Shown: piece after piece, positions 56,006 to 64,000 of the stretch | How positions within the stretch are numbered: the stretch's first letter is position 1 | How the letters are laid out: each line of letters starts with the position of its first letter | Source of the DNA: Apoda limacodes | Lineage: Eukaryota; Arthropoda; Insecta; Lepidoptera; Limacodidae | DNA: 64,000 nt | Assembly: GCA_946406115.1 (NCBI GenBank) | Contig: OX291548.1 | Location: forward strand, 8,978,373-9,042,372 | Reading direction: 5' to 3' | Notes under the pieces: model-generated | Database searches by the model: none | Told to the model about the DNA's origin: nothing | What the model saw: the letters and a program-made list of their open reading frames with translations, nothing else | Program-made: the position numbers and the translations under genes

Positions 56006-57191
56006 TTATATTTATATATATATATAATTAAACAGCCCTATCTTTTACTTAGACAAGTTCATTGCCCGTTCCATGCTAATGACGTCCGTAGTGGTGTGTT
56101 CTTAACTTCATCGCCAAAAACCATAAGAAATGCTAGATTTGTATGTATTTGGCCGGACGGGACTGTAACATTTTAATTAACGTCAATTTACAAACATGCG
56201 TATTATTATTTTCTTTGTAAGCTATATTCTGAAAAGATTTAAAACCCAGTGTTACTCAGCAGTAATTTCGAGTAAAGACAAGGACGAAGTTAGTGAGCGT
56301 AAGTAGAGCTGCATGTTAACCCACTGATTTTTGTATCGAAATACTAACCAGTTTTTTCTGTACATAATTAATTTAGTATAGGTAATTTAATGCTATAAAA
56401 ATGCTGTTTGTAACGGTTTTAAAACCATTCACGACGCTTTACCAAAGTTGCAAAGCAATAACTCAATTTTCAAACTGAAGAATGAAACTTCAAAGGTTTT
56501 ATTTTGCCAAAACAATTTAAAAGGATGTAGGTCTTTTTATATGACAAAAGTAAATTTAATTATGTTTTAGCATGTACCTGTTTTAATTATATTCCTTAGA
56601 ATACATTAAGTTTCAGTTGGATCTTCTGAGAATTTACAAAGAAATTGCCTAAATCATTGGTACTTACTAGATATTGGCTTTTATGGGGTTTTCTGACGTC
56701 CACTCGCGCCGGCAATGTATTTTTTTTTATTTTCCTTGTGTGTATTCTACATAAATATGAAATAGGTAGAAGCTGTTAATAACGTTTTGTAAGTATAGTT
56801 TAGAATATTATATTTGTGAGTTACAGGTAGCACTTCTGCTAAAAGTGGTCGCTTTTAGCAGGAATTCTACAACTTACAGATATATTTTAGAAACAAGCTT
56901 CTAACTAGTTTCATGTTTCTGTGGAAGTCCTACTTACATTTTAGAAATTTGCTTTCTACTAAGAGGAAACAAAAACATCCATTGGCGACGATTTTACCAT
57001 AATTTGACATTCCTTTATTCGCGTTTAATAATGTTTTAAGCACGAAATGCGCTGCTGTCGCTGCCGTGTTTATTTAATATAGAGACTATGGAAATTTTGT
57101 GCTGTAGCTGTAGACTTGCAAAACAATATTGCTCGACTAGGATTAGTATTTTTGTATCCCATGGAATTCAAAATCTTGGTATAAATTCCAG
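56006..57191. other. Non-coding intronic stretch before flippase exon 2
   Basis: No transposon end was recognised. TAGCACTTCTGCTAAAAGTG and GTCGCTTTTAGCAGGAATTC (56828-56868) form a short inverted repeat. Confidence 0.4.
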
Positions 57192-57321
57192 ATGAAGACG
57201 AGGTAACGACGTCAGTGGCAACAGACGGCGCAACAGCGGAGCAGAAGAACCGGGTTATATTTATCAACCATCCGCAGCCGCATAAATTTCCTCCTAACAA
57301 AATCACGACAGCCAAATACAG
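57192..57321 (+). CDS. ATP8A: P4-ATPase (phospholipid flippase) second coding exon
   Basis: An acceptor (AAATTCCAG, ending 57191) is followed by 130 coding bases and a GTTAGT donor at 57322. The exon starts with two bases completing a codon (phase 1 in) and ends with two bases of the next (phase 2 out). The translation includes EDEVTTSVATDG, then NRVIFINHPQPHKFPPNKI and TAKY. The 'R.IFIN.P....F..N.I.TAKY' pattern is the start of the P4-ATPase N-terminal domain, just before transmembrane helix 1, and is closer to ATP8A than to ATP8B, ATP9 or ATP11 as I remember them. The mature enzyme flips phosphatidylserine and phosphatidylethanolamine to the cytosolic leaflet with a CDC50 partner. The remaining exons, with the DKTGT catalytic motif, lie beyond the window. 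Confidence 0.88.
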
Positions 57322-58810
57322 GTTAGTTTACTTATGCCTAGTGCTCACACATCGCGATAACATTCGTGCGAAACAAATTTATCGCGATAAATAAACGCCA
57401 AACACAAAATGAGACCGCGGTCGCTTTGTATTATATGGCAGCGAATAATTATTTTTATTGTGTCAGTTAAAAGCATATATTTTGTGGGCCAACTGAAATG
57501 TGGTCACACAAGCGAAGTTCAACGCTATAAAATGCTTTAATGTGCGAGAGTTTACAGACGGCAAAGCGATGTGCACGAAATGCCGAAGTATTCACGAACG
57601 TTTGGCTACATACTCGTACATCGCGGTAGCCCGAAGCTTCGCAGTAGCGCGTTGTGTATGGCCTAGGCAGTTAGTTTTATTATGCTATTGTCCTATTGTT
57701 TTTGCACTGCTTGTACGGAGTTCCGTGCTGTCTTTTACTACTGTAAAAATCTTTGCTTTCCTGCTATCATGGCCACCGATGGATTCCTACAGAACATCTC
57801 GACCGAGATAAAAGTATTTATGTCCTTCTGCATCCCGTTTGCTTATCCTAGTGCAGGATGCAGAGTTCAAAATCAAGAAGGTAACACCATTGTGTTGCTC
57901 CGTTTCTGTCACATCGTGAAGAAATAAATATATAGTAAATAATCTATTCCAGTTGGAAATCTTGTTGGGGATAAAAAGTATCCTTTGTTCCTTTCCGTAC
58001 CGCCTATATCTACCTGCCAACAATCCCGTTACTCCGTTTATTCGTTGCGACGGGAACGACTTGTGTCACCTCGGGAACTCTAGATTAGTGTATAAGAATC
58101 CTTTGTTCTATTCCGTCCCTTCTATAATTTTATAAGGAAAAATCAGGTCAATACAATTAGTCCGTTACGACTACGACAGACAGACATATACTTAAGTTTG
58201 TTAATTCCTTAGAAAAAAGTTTGTATTTTATCTATCATTATAAAAATGATTTCTACTTATGACAAAGATGAAGGGACAGAAAAAATATAGAATAGAAACT
58301 TTATCCTGATCAAGTGTCTCCCATGGGAGGGACTAATTTGTTCTGCGCGACACTATTAATAACGTAGTAATGGTGCTTACAATTAACTACATTGTTGGCA
58401 CAGAGATAGCTGTAGGGACCAAGAAAAACAAAGAATACTTTTATCCTGATCAAGAGTACAGGAATAGGTTATCCGGCGGTTGAAACCGCGGGGATCGTCC
58501 AGTCACTGATATATTTCAAATATTTAGCAAGCTGAAGGTTCTTAAGACCACGTGGAAGACGTTGGCCGACCAGCTGGATAGACCAACAGGATGCCACTGG
58601 ATGAAAGGGTCTCAATACCGGCCGTTTTAAAAACATATAGGGAGGCCTGCGTTCAATAGTCAGGATATCTAGAACCCTAGATAATAGGGATTTTTATGTT
58701 GCACAAACAAACCCAGCTGCAAAATCCAAAATGTTTTCAAGGTCCATTAATTTTATTTATAAGGATTTTTGAGACAGACAACGAATTCTTTATTTACCCT
58801 ACGGTACGGT
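57322..58810. other. Start of flippase intron 2; no further exon seen
   Basis: The next conserved flippase segment (TFLPRFLYEQFR-like) was not found. Short frames at 57500-57927 show no family features. ATCGCGATAA words at 57352 and 57381 hint at a decayed repeat. Confidence 0.5.
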
Positions 58811-59180
58811 TAGGGTTGCCAGGCGTCCGGATAAAGCCGGATAGTCAGGCTTTTTGGTTGCGAGTCCGGCCAAATTAGACGGTGTCCGTCCTGTCAGGCA
58901 TTTGTTAGAATTAAAATTTTATCTTTTTTTTATATTTGTCATGTTTTGGTTTCCGCTCCGCACGCCTGAACATTGAATGATTATATAATGATAAACAAGA
59001 CTGATTCATTTAATTTTATTGTTGTTTCATTAGAATTTAAGATTTTATGCTAAACCATAAAAAAACCTTGTTTTATTTTAAAAAGAAAATTGTCATGTAA
59101 CACTGAGACTTAAAAAATAAAGATGTCCGGCCTTTTTACCTAAATGTCCGGCTTTTCAATTTTAAGACCTGGCAACCCTA
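58811..59180. mobile_element. hAT-type MITE, 370 bp
   Basis: Inverted ends TAGGGTTGCCAGG (left) and CCTGGCAACCCTA (right) match perfectly over 13 bp and fit the AGGG.TGCCA form of hAT elements. The flanking 8 bp are GGTACGGT and GGTGCGGT, a target duplication with one mismatch. The inside has repeated GTCCGG words and no open frame. Confidence 0.85.
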
Positions 59181-59844
59181 GGTGCGGTAATCCCAAAAAT
59201 ATTTGCCAGGTAGTTAAATTGAAACATACTAACTACCTATACTTATCTCTGTTCTGTATAACTTAGTCACGGATTGCCTTTCGAAGAACGAAATTACATC
59301 ATTTTGTATTCTAACGTTCTTAGAATGACTGTGTCAATACGATACCTAGTTTAGCACATATGGTATCGAAATATTAATTTTAAGTTGCGCACATGTCTAC
59401 ACTATTATAAAATTAAACCGATTTTTGTCTGTACATTGAATATATTTTCAAGAAAAAAATTATGCGAAGGAATAAAAAAACTTTCTTGCAGTCGGTCAAA
59501 TAGGTTTACAGAATATGGTGTTAAGGTGACTGACTGACTCCAATTCACCAATTTTTAAGAGATTTTTGTTTATCTGTTTGTTTGAGCTTAACCCAATAAG
59601 TCCTAAACCGATTTTGATAAAACTTTTGTGTTCAAAGTCTTAGTAGACAGATGTGAGTGAGAGCGAGTCAGAAATAAACAGCGCTTCAATAAAAATCAGT
59701 ATATGGTGTTTGGCAATGCCCCTCTTAATTTTGGTACTTACTGTACGTTTATTACCAGAATCTAAAAAAATATGCAATCGATTTTTGTTGCAAAATTATA
59801 AATAATAATAATAAACAAATATTTTTGGACTATGCTCACTTTTT
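59181..59844. other. Non-coding intronic stretch
   Basis: No gene or transposon end was recognised. Confidence 0.4.
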
Positions 59845-60143
59845 AGGGTTTCGTCCTCAAAGGTTGATTAGAGGAACCCTATTACTAAGACCAGGCTGTG
59901 TCTAGTGAACCGTGATAGTAAGACAGTTGAAATTTGCTTGATATTGATAACGGCAACAGGTAGACGCTGCAAATATTCACAGAATATTTAGTTATTTAGT
60001 CACTTTAAAAATAAATAATTAAATTAAAATAAAACAAATATTTAAGGTAGGCTCCCATACAACTAAGGTGTTTTTTTTGCCGTTATTATAGATAATGGTA
60101 CGGAACCCTTATTGCGCGAGTCCTACTCGCACTTGGCCGATTT
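59845..60143 (-). repeat. 'GGCCAAGTGCGAGT...GGGTTCCGTA' repeat
   Basis: On the minus strand it begins AAAAATCGGCCAAGTGCGAG and AAGGGTTCCGTACC and ends near 59845 with AGGACGAAACCCTAAAA. Its A-run start abuts the 3' end of LINE B3, which seems to have inserted there. Confidence 0.7.
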
Positions 60144-62008
60144 TTTATACCACTAATGTGGCAAACAAATTCACGGTCCGCCTGATAGCAAGCGGTCACC
60201 ATAGCCTATAAACACTAGCAACACCAGGAGTATTACTCGCGCGTTGCCGACCCTTTGAAAGTCTAATAACTTCTTTCTTGAAAAACTCCATACCGTGGTC
60301 TTTAGAAAAAACCTTGGCAGGGAGCTCATTTCACAACCCAAGCGTTCGCGGCAGGAAGGTTCTTGAAACAGCACTGTACGCGACCATTTCGGTTCTAAAG
60401 TGTGAGAATGAATCCCTGCCGATGGCGAGCGGTACGATGGTAGAAAGTAGCCGTCGGCATCATTTCGAACAATTCCTCAGACCACATCCCATTGTCCAAG
60501 GTAGAACGCCCCTGTCTGCAAAGTCTGTCCTCAAACTTAAGGGCTCGATACGGCAAGTGAGTTTGGAATCGTCGACAATTCTCACAGCCCGTCGTTGAAC
60601 CGAGTCAAAAGGGTCAAGCTGGTATCCGGATGCACCCGCCCAAAGATGGCATCAGTACTCCATATGAAGTCGGACTTGCGACTTGTCAAGCAGCGACCTA
60701 TGCCCCGACGTGAAGTTCTGCTTCTCTGTTCACTGTACTTTTCTGAACGCCAGCTTCACCTTGTCTTCAAGATGATCTCGGAACTGAACATCGCTGGAGA
60801 TGTCAACACCAACAGTCCCAATGCTCTTGGAGATGGAGAGGGGAGTGTTCTGGAATTGTGGGACCACAGTGAATGGAGCTTTCTTAGCGGTGAACGCGCA
60901 CACTTGTGTCTTTGAAGGGTTGAATCGGACCAAGTTTACCCGTCCCCAGTCAGAGACCTGGGACAGTGTGGTCTCGATTTGAGACACAAGTTCTCCGCGG
61001 TTTTCCGGATGTTTGCACGACCCGTGTAAAAAGCGTCTCCAGTACTGTCATCTGCATAGCAATGTGTGTTGTTGATGTCAAACATGTCATTGATATGCAG
61101 TAGAAACAGCGTAGGAGACAGCACAAATCCTTGCGGGGCCTTGTTTGCGTCTGCCGGACAAAAGCTAGCCACCCATTTGCACAAACCTTGATAAGGTGGC
61201 AAATTCTATAGAAGACCCCGGTGCCAGACTCGATCGAACGCCTGCGCTATATCCAAGCTGCATGCCAATGCCTTCCTCTGACTTTTAATGGCTAGTGCCC
61301 ATCGGTGTGTGTGAAGATCACTAGTCGAGCGACCGTGGCGAAAGCCACATTGACGGTCACTGACCAGGGTGTTTTTCTAGGTATCTCAGAAGCTGTGTGT
61401 TGATCACACGCTCCATCACCTTGGAGAGGAGGACGTAATAGCGATAGGCCCATAATTCGATGAATCTTTTATATCGCCCTTTTTGGGCACCGGGTGCACA
61501 TTCGCAGTCTTCCATCAAGACGAAAATTGCCTAGTGTGGTAGGTAAGTGCGAAGAGGCGCGTGAGTACAGGACCTAACTCAGAAGCTCGCTGTTTAAGCT
61601 CTACTGCTGGTATACCGTCTGGCCCACTCGACTTATGAACGTCTAGAACAAGCAACGCCCGCCAGTCCTCCCGCTGTGTTATGGAGATTTCCGGTATGGT
61701 CTTACAGCACCACGGTATAGTAGGTGGTACAGCGCCTTCGTCGTTCATATTCGAGTTAGAGGCAAAGACACTGCCAGAAGACCGGCTTTCTCTTTTGCAC
61801 TATGGGCCAAGTCACCATCGGCCTTTTGCAGTGATGGTAACGACGACTGGCAAAAGTTCCCTTCGGCAGCTTTAGCAAGCGACCAGAAAGCACGACACCC
61901 AGAGGGATAGCTCACAACTCGCCTACCTCTTTTGCCGATGAATTGGAATTTAGCACTGACACCAAAAATATATTAAAGTCTCCCAAAATAACTAGTTCTG
62001 CTGTTGGA
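60144..62008 (-). mobile_element. Family B LINE copy B3, internally deleted
   Basis: Its 3' end (TTTTTTATACCACTAATGTG) is at 60144 and its 5' end at about 62008 in the endonuclease (TAELVILGDFN). About 650 bp between GDFN and the pre-RT region (KFQFIGK) is missing. YADD is at 61048-61059. Between RRFA-like text and motif B, GVPQGSVLSP is reduced to PQGFVLSPTLFLLH. It is a dead copy, 5' truncated. Confidence 0.85.
60150..61930 (-). pseudogene. Family B LINE ORF2 remnant (reverse transcriptase)
   Basis: Minus-strand frames in order are SSGPDGIPAVELKQRASEL near 61600, text for NYRPIAI-like and AKAFDRV-like segments near 61440 and 61230, HCYADDSTGDAFYTGRANI near 61060, and SQIETTLSQVSDWGRVNLV near 60960. 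The C-terminal text is open on the other frame near 60500. The GRANI to ENR junction lacks the same 16 bp as B1. Frameshifts and the internal deletion make it non-functional. Confidence 0.8.
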
Positions 62009-63519
62009 TAACACAAATAATAAATGTTTTCTTGTTCGGGAATTGAATCCACGACACTCGATTCAGCATTTAAGCAAAAAAAAATATATATATAGTTATG
62101 CATATTTAGTGCTTATGTTTGGATGGGAAAAATCTGATTCGGTTTCACCTTAACGTAATATACTACTTACAGCGAATGAACCATTGTTTATGCGACATGG
62201 ATATTACACGACAGTTGGCCTTCTGCCCATAAACTGTTCTCGATGATTTCATATGTTTTGTTCAAGCTTAGATCAAAACGGTCACAGCAACACTGCTATT
62301 TTTGGATAATTATATGTATGTTAACTATTGTAACAAGGTTGTTACAAACTTATGAATGTTTAATGTAAGGACGATTCGTAATCGACTCGTGCTGTTGTCG
62401 CCCCTTTTGCTTTAATATTAAAGGTCGCTCTATGCGGCTCGATAGGCCGTATTTTTTTAACCAATTTAACCTTTTCATATTGTTCAGTAATTGGCTAAAA
62501 GTATTTGCGGATGACTTGTTTTAAAATTATAGCCTTAATATCGTGGAAGCAAATGTCTATCTACGGAAACGTAACAGTGAAAAAAAGTTTTTTTGTAGGG
62601 TCATAGAGGAGAGTATTTTAACAAATAATTAAAATATATAGTTGTTAGATGTACAGTCGATTGCATAAGTACATATGGAATAAGAAAACCCGATTGGTAT
62701 ACGTATACTTACACACTAGAATAGTAGAAATAATAAAGGTCGCGCGCAATGAGCGATTTTTTATTGTCATTCTCTGGTCGTTTGTCCTGCAAGCATTGAG
62801 CTAAATATTAAAAAAAGAAATGGCTTAAGGCGAATTGGTATTAGAATAGCGCGATCGCTCCACCGAAAGTTGCATTTTAAAAATAGCTTCAGTGCTTTTA
62901 CAACACGGAAAAAAAAATGGGACTCTTGAGATTTTATATAAGCTTTTTTAGGAAATCGATACTTACACTTTTATCAATTCATCAGATTTTCGAACGTTGA
63001 CTACTTTAGTACACATTTTTATTTAGAACTGGAAGTATTGGTAAACCGGTATTTACCATACCTTTTACTTCGGTGTCTGATTGTCACAGCGGTTTTTCTC
63101 AGTAAGCTCAAAGTAATATCTACATAAAATTTAAAAATTAAAATTATAGTAGTAAAAATTAAATTTAAAATTAATAAAATTATAATTATATATTGAAGAA
63201 CTTACTTAGTCATTACGACAACTAAAATATCATATATAAAGAGTTTTTTTTTGTATATTATCAAATACATAATATAGATTACAATGTGTACCTACTTGGA
63301 TTTGCCTTTACTGTGGCGCAAGATTCGATATTTCGTCAAGTAGGTACAGTAACTAATAACTAAATTGCGGCGCACGATGATCGCGAAAGTGCCCCGCGTA
63401 GCCCACAATCTTACTTTTCCTACTTCACCCCCGCTAAAACCTAATGTGTCTGAACGGACCTCACCTTAATGGTTAGACGAATTATGTGATTTATTAATTT
63501 AGAAATTAATCATCCCACT
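62009..63519. other. Non-coding intronic stretch
   Basis: No gene or transposon end was recognised; AT-rich runs are frequent near 63125-63210. Confidence 0.4.
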
Positions 63520-63899
63520 TATATCATAAATGCGAAAGTTTGGAAGTTTGTTGCTCAATCATGCTTCAACCACTGGACGGATCGGGATGAACTTGGCATA
63601 CAATTTTTTTGGCTTTTTTTTTCAAAATTTTCCGCTTGAAATAACTATAACGTTTCTTACTCAATCCTTCTAATTGAGCTGAAATTTTGCACAGAGATAG
63701 TTTAATATACGGAGAAGGACATAGGCTACCCGGAATTTTATTCCGAAAATTTTAAAAGATCCCGCGGGAATAACTATATCCAAATTGCACTTGAACGAAC
63801 TATAGCTGCAGCTATAGTTGCTACACCAAACTTAGTATAATCAAGGAGTTGCCGCTAACCAAATTTAGGGCGTGCGGAGCCGCTGGCAAAAGCTAGTAA
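63520..63899 (+). repeat. SINE-like lepidopteran repeat
   Basis: It begins TATATCATAAATGCGAAAGT, contains TTCAACCACTGGACGGATCG and GAAGGACATAGGCTACC, and ends AACCAAATTTAGGGCGTGCG followed by GCCGCTGGCAAAAGCTAG. It is cut on the right by the mariner-like element. Confidence 0.7.
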
Positions 63900-63901
63900 T
63901 A

Positions 63902-64000
63902 CGAGGGGTGACCCAAAAGTAATGATAGTCAATATGAAATAAGGGAATCTTAGTTCAAGAAAAACATATTTCTCTACATAGTCTCCCTGCAAGTCAGTAT
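63902..64000 (-). mobile_element. Mariner-like element, 3' end only (cut by window edge)
   Basis: A TA (63900-63901) is followed by CGAGGGGTGACCCAAAAGTA, a mariner-type terminal repeat. On the minus strand the last coding text reads DLQGDYVEKYVFLE at 63990-63950, which fits the C-terminus of mariner transposases ('..GDYVEK'). The rest lies outside the window. Confidence 0.65.

Larger units (their letters stand above)
4917..57191 (+). other. First intron of the flippase gene (from exon 1a; shorter from exon 1b)
   Basis: If exon 1a is spliced to the exon at 57192, the intron is about 52.3 kb; if exon 1b is used it begins at 22691 and is about 34.5 kb. Both donors are GTAAGT and the acceptor is a TTCCAG. 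Nearly all transposons described here lie in it. No other exon of this gene was confidently found inside, although 35615-35775 is a weak candidate. Confidence 0.65.

Noticed and set aside
57500..57927. Further coding exons downstream of flippase exon 2
   Set aside because: The frames show no P4-ATPase motifs and no suitable splice phase; the expected TFLPRF-type segment is absent.
1..64000. Many 60-100 codon open frames on both strands
   Set aside because: Most are AT-rich chance frames or antisense/shifted readings of LINE ORFs and the flippase exon (for example the minus-strand frame over 57070-57315). They lack homologous text, splice context or start context.

Overview
The window looks like a stretch of animal nuclear genome, almost certainly from a moth or butterfly (Lepidoptera). 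It is AT-rich, has very long introns, and is packed with repeat types typical of Lepidoptera: repeats with 'TTCTGCCCGC...' starts and 'CCTCTTTATAAT' ends, repeats with 'GGCCAAGTGCGAGTCGG...GGGTTCCGTA', 'AACCGACTTCAAAA' repeats, and several non-LTR retrotransposon families. The species cannot be named from the sequence. There is no sign of bacterial operons, CRISPR or intact RNA genes.

The only host gene supported with confidence is the 5' part of a plus-strand P4-ATPase (phospholipid flippase, ATP8A type). Two paralogous, mutually exclusive-looking first exons (4784-4916 and 22564-22690) both begin MAWPAGSP and both end in phase 1 at GTAAGT donors. A shared downstream exon (57192-57321) starts in the matching phase and carries the conserved P4-ATPase N-terminal motif around NRVIFINHPQ. 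The rest of the window is therefore first-intron and second-intron DNA of this gene, and the first intron spans 34-52 kb.

The introns are a record of nested transposition. From 0 to 11 kb lie short repeats and GC-rich retroelement pieces. From 11.2 to 14.4 kb lies a 5'-truncated CR1-like LINE (family A) whose unoccupied insertion site survives in a second copy of the host repeat near 16.57 kb. From 23.3 to 27.9 kb there is a three-level nest: a SINE-like repeat, split by a second family A LINE, itself split by a LINE of another family (family B). From 34.3 to 37.8 kb lie a decayed Copia pol fragment and a decayed DDE transposase gene, the latter split by an 828-bp hAT-type element with a perfect 8-bp target duplication.

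The most unusual region is 41.4-51.3 kb. A family B LINE fragment is split into two halves (41118-41418 and 51292-51600), and about 9.9 kb between them holds two Foldback-like structures side by side. The first (about 41.46-46.75 kb) has arms made of 104-bp tandem repeats in opposite orientation, and encloses an isolated minus-strand exon with good splice sites but a frameshift (43474-43715), perhaps a captured gene fragment. The second (46780-51286) has about 160-bp inverted ends, an internal array of about 150-bp units, and a nearly full-length but dead family B LINE with an 18-A tail inserted in one unit. Further right are the flippase exon 2, a 370-bp hAT-type MITE (58811-59180), another defective family B LINE (60144-62008), and the end of a mariner-like element cut off by the window edge.
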